Shown: positions 7,448-15,204, counted from the first letter of the stretch. The stretch is DNA of 24,138 bases from Tychonema litorale BBK16 (GCF_021648855.1 NZ_JAKJHX010000026.1:1-24138), one strand, 5' to 3'. Made by a program: numbers and translations. Notes: a model not told the origin generated them from the sequence alone.

Positions 7448-8203
7448 CTATTCTTCACTTTCCTCCTTTTCGCCTTCTTCTATTTCTACCTCTTCTAGGG
7501 ACTGTCCATCTCTACTGAGCAAATTCCAAAGATCGTCATAGAAAAAATGATCGATAGTTTTAATGTGCTGACAGAGCAATGGATCTGTAATCATATTCGG
7601 TCGAATATCGCAGTAATACACACCATCCAAGGGATTTAGCTTGATAGTGTAAGCTTTGAAATGCCCCGGCAAAAAAGTGGCATTAATGCCATAGCAGTTC
7701 TGTTTCTTCGTTTTCTTTCTTTGCACATCGTTGAGAAAAATTGCAATATGAGGTACATCGGTACTGGTCAATTTATTGTACAAAAACTTATCTACAAAAA
7801 TTTTGTCAATACGATCTTTACTTGAAGTTTTTACCGAACCAATAATTTTGAGTTCATCTTCTTTGCTGATTAACAAGTCGTGTTGATAACTGGTATGAAA
7901 TAAAACTTCACCGTTGTCGTCTTTAATTGGGACTTGCGCTGTTCCAGCGACACAATCTATATTTATATCTGAAATTATAAGGCGGATTAAACGCTCAAAA
8001 AGATCCCCATTTACTTTACGAGCTTGATTAGATCTTCCAGAAGGTAGTGCATCAAGAGCAGCGCCTATAGATTGCTGCATCGTGTAGATGGTACAAATTA
8101 AAACTTGCCTCAATCCATCATCTGGTAACTGTCTATCACGCAACTGTTCAAGAGCTTGTAAAAACTGAACAGAATTAGTTTCAAATACAGATTCATTATA
8201 CAT
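7448..8203 (-). CDS. Putative type II restriction endonuclease (PD-(D/E)XK-like)
   Basis: The 251-residue protein follows a DNA methyltransferase gene on the same strand, which is the main reason for the call. Its sequence shows a plausible nuclease core: a helix with GDLFERLIRLII (conserved Glu), a strand with QHDLLIS carrying an Asp, and after a short hairpin IIGSVKTSSKDRIDKIF, where Val-Lys and the following S-x-K-D-R fit a variant D...(S/E)-x-K catalytic strand. The C-terminal ~15 residues are nearly all acidic. I use ATG 8203; the TTG one codon upstream is in frame. The family and target sequence cannot be named from this. It would cut unmethylated DNA in the cytosol, protected by the neighbouring methylase. 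Confidence 0.7.
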   Translation of the reverse strand: MYNESVFETNSVQFLQALEQLRDRQLPDDGLRQVLICTIYTMQQSIGAALDALPSGRSNQARKVNGDLFERLIRLIISDINIDCVAGTAQVPIKDDNGEVLFHTSYQHDLLISKEDELKIIGSVKTSSKDRIDKIFVDKFLYNKLTSTDVPHIAIFLNDVQRKKTKKQNCYGINATFLPGHFKAYTIKLNPLDGVYYCDIRPNMITDPLLCQHIKTIDHFFYDDLWNLLSRDGQSLEEVEIEEGEKEESEE

Positions 8204-8242
8204 CAAAGATGTATTAATTGGGCGCGTAATATTGTAATAGCC

Positions 8243-8259
8243 ATCAGTGTGATACTGAT
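8243..8259. promoter_or_regulatory. Palindrome upstream of the endonuclease gene, possible operator
   Basis: ATCAGT-GTGAT-ACTGAT is a perfect 6-bp inverted repeat about 40 bp upstream of the endonuclease start. On the minus strand it is followed by TACAAT (8236-8231), a plausible -10, so the palindrome covers the -35 position. That is where a controller protein of a restriction-modification system would bind. Symmetry and spacing are seen; function is inferred. Confidence 0.3.
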
Positions 8260-8409
8260 AAAACTGGTAGTGATTCTCGTTTTGCGAAACAATTTTAGCT
8301 TATAAACCCGTTTCAATAAATTTGAGATACCTCTCACAAAAAGTTATGTAATCCTAAATATTTTGAAAGCGTTTTTTGTCCGTTGCATGATTGACTAAAT
8401 CTGTTAAGC

Positions 8410-9375
8410 TCATCGTATAGATTCCCGTCTTTCTGCATTTTTACGATCGAGAGAGATCCATTCTTCTTTTGTCATACGACGAACATTTTCTATACGTCTG
8501 AATGCCCAATCGTTGTATTCCATATTAAGATCGCATCCCATCCAATAACGATTTAGTTGCTCTGCAACAACAAGAGTTGTTCCTGAACCTGAAAATGGAT
8601 CGATAACCAAATCCCCGACCTTAGAGGACGCAAGAACAAATTTCCTTAATAACTCTTCAGGTTTTTGCGTGGGGTGAGGTGTTGTTTCACCCATACCGTT
8701 ACAAGTAGTAGGAATTTCTATTACATCTTTAGGCTTTGCACCATTTGGATTGGGTGTCCAGTTGTCGCGTTTCTTAGTTGCTCCTTTCCCGTAAGCACTT
8801 GTTTTTGCTTGCGGATGTGAAGGATATTTCAAAGTATGTGCGCCATAGGAAATTCGTACATCGTCAATATTTAGTTTGACGCAATCAGATTTGCGAAAGT
8901 GAATAATACTTTCATGCGATCGCCCCCAATCGCTACCTAAATTCGCTTTATTTTTATAGTGCCAAATTAACCAACGGCAACTCTTAAAATACTTTGATGC
9001 TGGACGCTTTAGGTCAGCTAATATTTCAGAAAACCCACAAATATATAGAGAGCCTGTTGATTTGAGAATACGCGATGCTTCGCTAACCCATTGAAGTGAC
9101 CATTCAATGTACTGCTCTTGACTATCAAAGCGATCCCAATCGGCTTTCTTAATGTTATAAGGTGGATCTGCAAAAATCAGATTAACACTCTCAGACTCAA
9201 TAGATTTAAGCCAATCAATTGAATTACCTTGATAAAGTTGCCCATGAGGATGTGAATATTGTAGTTTAAAACCTTGTGTTAAAGGGTTTAACTCTTGCTC
9301 CCTAATTTGTTGTGTATCGCTTACAACGTCTAGGGAGAGTTGCATCACGTTCAAAGCTTTATTAGAACTGATCAT
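8410..9375 (-). CDS. Beta-class DNA methyltransferase (N6-adenine or N4-cytosine)
   Basis: This 321-residue enzyme transfers a methyl group from S-adenosylmethionine to an exocyclic amino group in a specific DNA site. The catalytic motif IV (FADPPYNI, residues ~70-77) comes before the SAM-binding motif I (DPFSGSGTT, residues ~259-267), with the target-recognition region between them: the circular permutation that defines the beta class. Motif X-like THPTQKPEELL precedes motif I. DPPYN is common among N6-adenine enzymes but does not exclude N4-cytosine. ATG 9375 is used; ATG 9345 is an alternative. It is upstream of the endonuclease on the same strand with a 206-bp gap, so the endonuclease probably has its own promoter. 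Confidence 0.9.
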   Translation of the reverse strand: MISSNKALNVMQLSLDVVSDTQQIREQELNPLTQGFKLQYSHPHGQLYQGNSIDWLKSIESESVNLIFADPPYNIKKADWDRFDSQEQYIEWSLQWVSEASRILKSTGSLYICGFSEILADLKRPASKYFKSCRWLIWHYKNKANLGSDWGRSHESIIHFRKSDCVKLNIDDVRISYGAHTLKYPSHPQAKTSAYGKGATKKRDNWTPNPNGAKPKDVIEIPTTCNGMGETTPHPTQKPEELLRKFVLASSKVGDLVIDPFSGSGTTLVVAEQLNRYWMGCDLNMEYNDWAFRRIENVRRMTKEEWISLDRKNAERRESIR

Positions 9376-9493
9376 TCTCGTTTATTTTTCTCTACCAGTG
9401 CAAATGACTAGGGATATATTACAGTACACAGGGATTGCACCTCACTAATTTTTTTGAGAGGTAGGACTCAGAAATTGATGGTATTGTTTCTAT

Positions 9494-11602
9494 TCAACAC
9501 TCTTCACTTTTGAGCCGGAGACCGGCTAAGGCCCGCACTTGCTCATCGGTGTCGGAAATCGCAAGCGATCGCAAAAGTGACATCACACCCGCATTTTCAG
9601 GATAATGTTCGATAATTGCTTCGAGGGCTGTAAACCTAGGATTGTAAGGAAAAGAACCTTTTTGATTATCAACATCGCTCAAAGTTCGATCGCGCAAAAA
9701 CTCAAACATTCCCAACTCATCCTTCCATCCTCGCATCAACTCCACCAATGCGATCGCCCGCACCTGCGAATCTTCATCCTTTTGAGCTCTACCTTTGAGC
9801 CACTCAAAAATCTGCGACTGATTTGTCCCCCCCCGCGCTAACTTTTGCAAAGCCATCTGTCTCACAGCCGGACTCTCATCGCCCTCTGCTTTAGCCTCCA
9901 GCAGCATCCAAGTATCAGCATTGTCGGGCCAGTTACCAGCGAGTTCCTGTACCGCTGCTTGTCGAACCACCGCGTCCCCAGAATCAAGCTGAAGTTTGAG
10001 CCAAGACCAAGTTTCTGCGTCATCGGGACATCTCCGGACAATTTCTCGCACCAACACACTCAGCAAGTGAGAATCAAGCTCAGACTCGACTAGGCTTTTC
10101 AGAAAAGGCAGCGTCTCTTCCTGAAAAAACCAGCGAGAGGCTATTTGTTTCACAGCAGTTTCTCGCACATTCAGGTGTCTATCCGACAAGGCGAGATTTT
10201 GCAACCAAGCAAACACTTCCAAACTCGCTGACGGTAGTCCGGCGACAGCTTCCACCACGACCTCCCGCACAGTCCAATAATCCTCGGAATCAGCTATTTT
10301 TTGTAGCAGGGGCAGGGTTTCTGGGTGGTCTGGCCAACCTGCTGCTATCTGTTGTAGGGCAATTTCTCGCACTTCACCGTCCCGATCGCCCGTAGCTAGA
10401 TTTTGCAAAAAAGCTAGAGTTTCAGGGTTATCGGGCCAGCCAGAGGCCACTGCTTGCACAGCCACCCGCCCGACAGCCGAACTCGCGTCGGACTCCGCCA
10501 GAGTTCTCAGCAGTGGATAAATGTCTGGTTCATCGGACCATCGCGAGGCCAATTCTGCGATCGCAACTATCCGCACTTCTTTGCTAGTATCCTCACAGGC
10601 TAACGTTTTGAGTAGCCGACAAACCTCCGGCGCTGTCGGCCAACCCGATGCCAACTCACGCACCGCTACTGTTCGCAGAGTAGAACTTCCTGTCTGGGCG
10701 AGGTTTTTGAGCATGGAAAAAGTGCCTAAAACCGAGTGCCAACCAGAGGCTATTTCTTGCCACGCTGCGACTTGGACTCCCAAATTTTCGTCTTCATTGG
10801 CGATCATTCTCAGTAGCAGTAAGGTATCTGTGCGATCGCGCCATTTCTGGGCCAATTGTTGCAGTGCTGTGATGCGGACTGCGGAACTGCGATCGAACTG
10901 AGCGAGATGAGTCACCAGTGGCAAGGTATCTTCCATGTCGCACCAGCCAAGTGCTATTTCTCTGACTGCGATCGATCGCACTGCCCAACTTTGATCCAAT
11001 TTCGCTAAGTTTTTTAGCATCAGGTAAATTTCTGGATTCTCCTGCCAACCGCGGGCTATGGCTTCTACGGCGGTAGCTCGGATTTCGCCACTGTCGGTGG
11101 AGTGAGCGAGTATTTTCAGCCAAGGCAGGGTTTGCGGATCATTTTGCCAAGTTGTGGCGATCGCAGCGATCGATCGCGATCGAATTTGATATGTTTCTTG
11201 CAATTCTTGGCCGCTTTGATAAAGCATCAGGAAACCCATGCCGTATTGCGATAACTTTTTCAAAGCATTTAACAGTTTTCTTTCTGTTTTTTTATTGACA
11301 TTATCTTTGAATCTTGACAGATATTTGGCAGCCAAGAATAGATTGAAAAAATTTTGCTCTTGACCATTTTTATCGATCAAATATTCTAGGATTTCGCTAG
11401 CTTTTTCTGGATTTAAATTTGATGCAATTTTTTCTAATATTTCTTCCGAAAATCCATCCCGCCAGTGCAGATCGAAAACTTTTTTCTTGAGTTCTGGAAA
11501 AGTCAGCTTACCTATTATTAATTGTACATCGACCAACCACGCTGCTGTCTGAAAATTTTGATCTCCAATCTTTGTTTTTAACATAGCGATGCTCTGAACC
11601 AT
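9494..11602 (-). CDS. HEAT-like repeat solenoid protein, 16 repeats of ~34 residues
   Basis: The 702-residue protein has two parts. Residues 1-148 are helical and not repetitive by eye. Residues ~149-693 are sixteen tandem HEAT-like units of about 34 residues. A typical unit begins ASGWPDNPETLAFLQNLA and ends DGEVREIALQQI: Trp at position 4, an L-x-L helix, an Asp turn, and the VR that starts the second helix. One unit near the end carries a ~7-residue insertion (DNQKGSFPYNPRF). Such units are familiar from the C-termini of cyanobacterial NACHT/STAND-type proteins, where they act as sensors, but no P-loop is present here and a stop codon lies in frame just upstream. It is probably a cytosolic protein-binding scaffold. 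It lies immediately upstream of the methylase gene on the same strand, so it may belong to the defence block. Confidence 0.8.
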   Translation of the reverse strand: MVQSIAMLKTKIGDQNFQTAAWLVDVQLIIGKLTFPELKKKVFDLHWRDGFSEEILEKIASNLNPEKASEILEYLIDKNGQEQNFFNLFLAAKYLSRFKDNVNKKTERKLLNALKKLSQYGMGFLMLYQSGQELQETYQIRSRSIAAIATTWQNDPQTLPWLKILAHSTDSGEIRATAVEAIARGWQENPEIYLMLKNLAKLDQSWAVRSIAVREIALGWCDMEDTLPLVTHLAQFDRSSAVRITALQQLAQKWRDRTDTLLLLRMIANEDENLGVQVAAWQEIASGWHSVLGTFSMLKNLAQTGSSTLRTVAVRELASGWPTAPEVCRLLKTLACEDTSKEVRIVAIAELASRWSDEPDIYPLLRTLAESDASSAVGRVAVQAVASGWPDNPETLAFLQNLATGDRDGEVREIALQQIAAGWPDHPETLPLLQKIADSEDYWTVREVVVEAVAGLPSASLEVFAWLQNLALSDRHLNVRETAVKQIASRWFFQEETLPFLKSLVESELDSHLLSVLVREIVRRCPDDAETWSWLKLQLDSGDAVVRQAAVQELAGNWPDNADTWMLLEAKAEGDESPAVRQMALQKLARGGTNQSQIFEWLKGRAQKDEDSQVRAIALVELMRGWKDELGMFEFLRDRTLSDVDNQKGSFPYNPRFTALEAIIEHYPENAGVMSLLRSLAISDTDEQVRALAGLRLKSEEC

Positions 11603-11727
11603 TAAATTTGTTTATCTTTGAAACCAGAAATCCAATCCGGCTTGATTAAAGTTGCTGCTTTTTTACAGCTCAAATCCACTCTATTTTATACCAAAATCTC
11701 TGGCTCTGGATCTACTTGATACAAAAT

Positions 11728-11759
11728 CTGCCACCATTCAGAAAACTCTGAGGTGGCAG
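11728..11759 (-). terminator. Candidate terminator of nirB-nirD
   Basis: About 33 bp after the nirD stop, on the minus strand, CTGCCACC pairs with GGTGGCAG and an inner TCAGA/TCTGA stem closes a 4-base AAAC loop, with a 2-base bulge. ATTTTGT follows, which is a weak U-tract. Position and stem strength favour a terminator of the nir operon. Confidence 0.5.
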
Positions 11760-11791
11760 CGGATTTCGATCGCATAATTAAATTGGACAAT

Positions 11792-12151
11792 CTAGGCAAT
11801 AGCTACCTGTACGCGATTGTCTGCAATCTGAATCGCAAAAGTGGGAATATTTACTGTTTCATCGTCCAAACATTGTCCAGTAGTCAAGCTAAAGTTGTGC
11901 TTGTAAATAGGAGAAGCAACTTTCAGAGTGCCGTTGCGATCGCCCACCAGTCCCCGCGACAACACAAAAGCCTTACTAAACGGGTCGTAATTGCTCAACG
12001 CATAAAGTTCATCCCCATTTCCCACCCGGAAAATCGCCACTTGCTCGCCCGCGACTAAAGCGCAAACTCCTGTATTGGGTGCGATCGCATCCAGGGAACA
12101 AACATCAATCCAAGTTGTAACTGTATCGCAAACCGATAATGATTGAACCAT
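11792..12151 (-). CDS. nirD: Nitrite reductase [NAD(P)H] small subunit
   Basis: The 119-residue protein matches NirD, the Rieske-fold small subunit of the siroheme nitrite reductase that reduces nitrite to ammonium in the cytosol. Diagnostic stretches are LSNYDPFSKAFVLSRGLVGD and SPIYKHNFSLTTGQCLDDE. As in E. coli NirD, the four Cys/His ligands of a true Rieske [2Fe-2S] cluster are absent, so it should be a cluster-free member of the fold. It follows nirB on the same strand after 139 bp that contain two palindromic repeats. The start at ATG 12151 gives the expected length; AGGAAAAAAAC lies just upstream as a plausible ribosome binding site. Confidence 0.93.
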   Translation of the reverse strand: MVQSLSVCDTVTTWIDVCSLDAIAPNTGVCALVAGEQVAIFRVGNGDELYALSNYDPFSKAFVLSRGLVGDRNGTLKVASPIYKHNFSLTTGQCLDDETVNIPTFAIQIADNRVQVAIA

Positions 12152-12183
12152 GTTTTTTTCCTATTAATTTAGAGATGATACCG

Positions 12184-12205
12184 AGGAGACGGCAGTGCCG
12201 TTTCC
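12184..12205. repeat. Short palindrome between nirB and nirD
   Basis: GGAGACGGCA and TGCCGTTTCC form an imperfect palindrome, followed by CTACA. It is a degraded or variant copy of the palindrome family at 1207, 3580, 4431 and 12224. Confidence 0.6.
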
Positions 12206-12223
12206 CTACAAGATTATTTTGGG

Positions 12224-12290
12224 GTAGGGACACGGCAATGCCGTGTCCTGATTTCGGGTAATATTAATTCCGATACTACCGGATTTGATA
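12224..12290 (-). repeat. Repeat element after the nirB stop, homologous to 4388-4497
   Basis: On the minus strand, one base after the nirB TAA, the sequence ATCAAATCCGGTAG is followed by CGGAATT, AATATTAC and then the palindrome AGGACACGGCA/TGCCGTGTCC with CTAC. This repeats, with few changes, the order and spacing of the element after the COP23 stop. The inverted-repeat arm here is shorter than the 28 bp of the other copy. Confidence 0.8.
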
Positions 12291-14855
12291 TTATTCCAAA
12301 ACACCAACCAAAGCCTTTTCATGCTCATAAGCCGGCCGCGTTTGTCCCCGTTCCGCAACACGAACAATACTCGGATCTGGCAAATCGGAATTCACAAAAT
12401 GCTGGAACCGCTGCACCTTTTGGGGGTCTTCAATCGTCGTTTTCCACTCACATTGATAGGTGTCCACCAAGTGTTCCATCTGCGCTTCTAACTCAGCACA
12501 AATGCCCAGAGAATCCTCAATAATTACCTGCTTCAAGTATTCAATCCCACCCTCAAGTTTATTAAACCAAGTAGCAGTGCGTTCCAGGCGATCGGCAGTG
12601 CGGATATAGAAAATCAAAAAGCGATCGACATACTTAATCAAAGTTTCCTTATCAATATCTGCCGCCAGCAAAACCGCGTGCTGCGGCCTCATACCACCAT
12701 TCCCGCACACATACAAATTCCAACCATTCTCAGTAGCAATTATCCCAAAATCCTTACTTTGAGCTTCCGCACATTCGCGAGTGCAACCAGAGACAGCAGA
12801 CTTGAATTTGTGAGGAGCACGCAAACCACGATAGCGCAATTCAACCTCGATCGCCAAACTCGTAGAATCCTGCACCCCAAAGCGACACCAGGTACTGCCA
12901 ACACAAGATTTTACAGTCCGCAAAGCCTTACCATAAGCGTGTCCCGATTCAAATCCCGCATCAATCAACCGACGCCAAATATGTGGCAACTGATCCACAC
13001 GAGCTCCAAACAAATCGATCCGTTGCGCGCCAGTAATCTTAGTATAAAGTCCAAATTCCTTAGCAACTTCCCCTAACACAATCAACTTATCCGGCGTAAT
13101 TTCTCCCCCCGGCACTCGCGGCACCACCGAATAAGTACCATCACGTTGAATATTTGCCAAAAAGTAATCATTCGTATCTTGCAAACCAACATGAGACTTC
13201 TCTAAAATATGCTCATTCCAAGTAGAAGCCAGCATGGAAGCAACAGCAGGTTTACAAATTTCACAGCCCTTACCTTTGCCGTGTTTTGCGATCGCCTCTT
13301 CAAAGGTTTTAATACCCTGAGAGCGCACTAAATGGTACAATTCTTGACGGGAATATTCAAAATGTTCGCAGAGGTGATTTTTGAGTGTTACCCCAGATTT
13401 CTTCATCTCAGACTTGAAGATATCCGTCACCAAAGGCACACAGCCACCGCAGCCCGTACCAGCTTGGGTGCATTTCTTGACACTCGCGACATCAGTTAAA
13501 TTGCGATCGCGAATCGCCTCACAAATCTGCCCTTTACTCACATTATTACACGAACAAATTTGAGCAGAATCTGGCAAACTATCCACTCCCAAACCAGCAG
13601 GTACTCCACCTTCTCGCGGTGGCATCAACAAATCTTCAGGATGCGGTGGTAAGGCAATATCATTTTGCATAAATTGCACCAAAGTGCCGTAAGCAGAAGC
13701 ATCTCCCACGAGAATCCCGCCCAAAATCCGGCTACCATCATGATTCAAAACTAATTTTTTGTAAACGCCTTGAAATGTGTCAGCCACAACAATTTCTTTA
13801 GCATTAGCAGACTTAGCAAAAGCATCTCCAAAACTAGCAACATCCACCCCCAAAAGTTTAAGTTTTGTGGACATATCCGCACCCATAAAAGTGCTTGTAG
13901 CAGAGGCATCTTGCCCATCATCTACTACACTACTTAAAATATCCGCTGCCACTCCAGCCATTGTATAACCGGGAGCAACTAAGCCGTAAATCCGATTATC
14001 ATAAAGTGCACATTCCCCGATCGCATAAATATCAGAATCTGATGTTTGACAACTATCATTAATCACAATACCACCACGTTCTCCTACTGCAATCCCACAA
14101 CCTCTCGCAATTTCATCACGAGGGCGAATCCCAGCCGAAAACACAATCATATCTGTTGCCAATTCCGAACCATCAGCAAACAGCATCTTAGTAACTTTGC
14201 CATCTTCACTGACAATTTCAGTAGTAGACTTGCTGGTGTGAACCGAAACTCCCAACTCCTCTATTTTACTCTTGAGAATTGCACCACCAGCATCATCCAC
14301 TTGTACAGGCATCAATCGCGGTGCAAACTCAACCACATGAGTTTTCAAACCCATATTTTGCAAAGCATTAGCACATTCTAAACCCAACAAACCGCCACCA
14401 ATTACCACACCAACTTGACAATTTTTAGCGTAATCTGACATCGCTTCCAAGTCATCAATTGTCCGATAAACGAATGTCCCCTGAGCATCTTTGCCTTTAA
14501 TTGGTGGCACAAATGGATAGGAACCAGTCGCTAGAACAATTTTGTCATAGGAAACTTCTAAACCATTTGCTGAACAGACAGTTTTTTGTTCGCGGTTAAT
14601 ACTAACTGCTTTGTCGCCGATGTGAATTTGAATACCATTCTCTTGATAAAAGCCTGGTGCAACTAGAGATAAATCTCCCGCTGTTTTGCCAGAGAAAAAG
14701 CCACTAAGGTTAACTCTATCATAGGCAACGCGAGGTTCTTCGCAGAAAGTAATTAAATTCCAGTGTTTCGCAGCATCTGAGCTGACCATTAACTCCAGGA
14801 ATTTGTGACCTACCATGCCATTGCCGATCACAACGAGATTTTTTTTGGCTGTCAT
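12291..14855 (-). CDS. nirB: Nitrite reductase [NAD(P)H] large subunit
   Basis: The 854-residue protein is a full-length NirB: it takes electrons from NAD(P)H through FAD and iron-sulfur centres to siroheme and reduces nitrite to ammonium. In order: FAD/NAD(P)-dependent pyridine nucleotide-disulphide oxidoreductase domain (GNGMVGHKFLE at residues 11-21; VVIGGGLLGLECANAL near 150); a first BFD-type [2Fe-2S] domain with C434-x-C436 and GTGCGGC near 467-473; a second BFD-like segment ending GKGCEICKP; then the sulfite/nitrite reductase halves with the [4Fe-4S]-siroheme ligands C651-x5-C657 and C691-x3-C695. ATG 14855 has AAAAGGA seven bases upstream. An NtcA site precedes it. Cyanobacteria normally use ferredoxin-dependent NirA, so this enzyme type is unusual here. 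Confidence 0.95.
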   Translation of the reverse strand: MTAKKNLVVIGNGMVGHKFLELMVSSDAAKHWNLITFCEEPRVAYDRVNLSGFFSGKTAGDLSLVAPGFYQENGIQIHIGDKAVSINREQKTVCSANGLEVSYDKIVLATGSYPFVPPIKGKDAQGTFVYRTIDDLEAMSDYAKNCQVGVVIGGGLLGLECANALQNMGLKTHVVEFAPRLMPVQVDDAGGAILKSKIEELGVSVHTSKSTTEIVSEDGKVTKMLFADGSELATDMIVFSAGIRPRDEIARGCGIAVGERGGIVINDSCQTSDSDIYAIGECALYDNRIYGLVAPGYTMAGVAADILSSVVDDGQDASATSTFMGADMSTKLKLLGVDVASFGDAFAKSANAKEIVVADTFQGVYKKLVLNHDGSRILGGILVGDASAYGTLVQFMQNDIALPPHPEDLLMPPREGGVPAGLGVDSLPDSAQICSCNNVSKGQICEAIRDRNLTDVASVKKCTQAGTGCGGCVPLVTDIFKSEMKKSGVTLKNHLCEHFEYSRQELYHLVRSQGIKTFEEAIAKHGKGKGCEICKPAVASMLASTWNEHILEKSHVGLQDTNDYFLANIQRDGTYSVVPRVPGGEITPDKLIVLGEVAKEFGLYTKITGAQRIDLFGARVDQLPHIWRRLIDAGFESGHAYGKALRTVKSCVGSTWCRFGVQDSTSLAIEVELRYRGLRAPHKFKSAVSGCTRECAEAQSKDFGIIATENGWNLYVCGNGGMRPQHAVLLAADIDKETLIKYVDRFLIFYIRTADRLERTATWFNKLEGGIEYLKQVIIEDSLGICAELEAQMEHLVDTYQCEWKTTIEDPQKVQRFQHFVNSDLPDPSIVRVAERGQTRPAYEHEKALVGVLE

Positions 14856-14872
14856 TAGAATCCTTTTAATCC

Positions 14873-14903
14873 CTTATATCAGTCGTTGTCTTATTGATAT
14901 AAG
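14873..14903. promoter_or_regulatory. 9-bp inverted repeat over the nirB -10 and leader
   Basis: CTTATATCA and TGATATAAG are perfect inverted repeats separated by 13 bases, spanning the predicted -10 and transcription start of nirB. It could be an operator for a second regulator or a leader hairpin. Only the symmetry is seen. Confidence 0.4.
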
Positions 14904-14935
14904 AAATTTTACCATGATTTTGTATTTATAGATAC
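14896..14935 (-). promoter_or_regulatory. nirB promoter with NtcA-binding site
   Basis: On the minus strand GTATCTATAAATAC (14935-14922) is a perfect GTA-N8-TAC NtcA box. A -10-like TATATC (14901-14896) starts 20 bases after the box, close to the canonical 22. The predicted start near 14888 puts the box centre at about -40.5, the class II position where NtcA replaces the -35. NtcA is the cyanobacterial CRP-family nitrogen regulator that responds to 2-oxoglutarate, so nirBD should be switched on under ammonium shortage. Confidence 0.65.
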
Positions 14936-15078
14936 AGGATATTAAATTTTATGCAATTGTCGAATGCTTCAGATTGAATTTTTGCATGATGTATAGCAGT
15001 GGGCAGTGAACAATGGACAGTAGACAGTGGATATTAGCGACGAAAAATCTCAGGCGGTATCAACTATCAACTATCAAC

Positions 15079-15182
15079 TATAGCAATCCTAAATCATTTG
15101 TGAATTTCTTGCTCCCTCCCCTGATTCAAGGGGAGGGTTGGGGTGGGGTAAAAAATTTATGACTCCTGCAAGGATTGCTATA
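15079..15182. mobile_element. MITE-like element, 104 bp, 12-bp terminal inverted repeats
   Basis: Perfect terminal inverted repeats TATAGCAATCCT (15079-15090) and AGGATTGCTATA (15171-15182) bound an element with no coding capacity. Inside is a G/C palindrome (CCCTCCCC at 15114-15121, GGGGAGGG at 15130-15137). TCAAC flanks both ends, consistent with a 5-bp target duplication, but the flanks are themselves TCAACTA repeats, so the duplication is not proven. Confidence 0.65.
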
Positions 15183-15204
15183 TCAACCATCAACTATCAA
15201 TTGT

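Larger units (their letters stand above)
14856..15204. other. Spacer upstream of nirB: promoter, heptamer-like repeats, MITE-like element
   Basis: This 349-bp stretch has no gene. From the nirB side it holds the nirB promoter with an NtcA site (14896-14935), ~100 bp of A/T-rich DNA, degenerate CAGTGGA-like repeats (about 14997-15035), TCAACTA heptamers (15058-15080 and 15182-15200), and a 104-bp element with terminal inverted repeats inserted between the heptamers. Confidence 0.7.

Noticed and set aside
9494..11602. Phycobilisome lyase of the CpcE/F HEAT type
   Set aside because: The sixteen 34-residue W-containing units and the length of 702 residues do not fit the shorter lyases with EZ-HEAT repeats, and no phycobiliprotein gene is nearby.
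11792..12151. True Rieske ferredoxin
   Set aside because: The CxH and CxxH cluster ligands are absent; the sequence fits NirD, which is cluster-free.
12678..13076. Plus-strand frame of 132 codons opposite nirB
   Set aside because: It is antisense to the siroheme domain of nirB and is Ser/Thr/Ile-rich without any family pattern.
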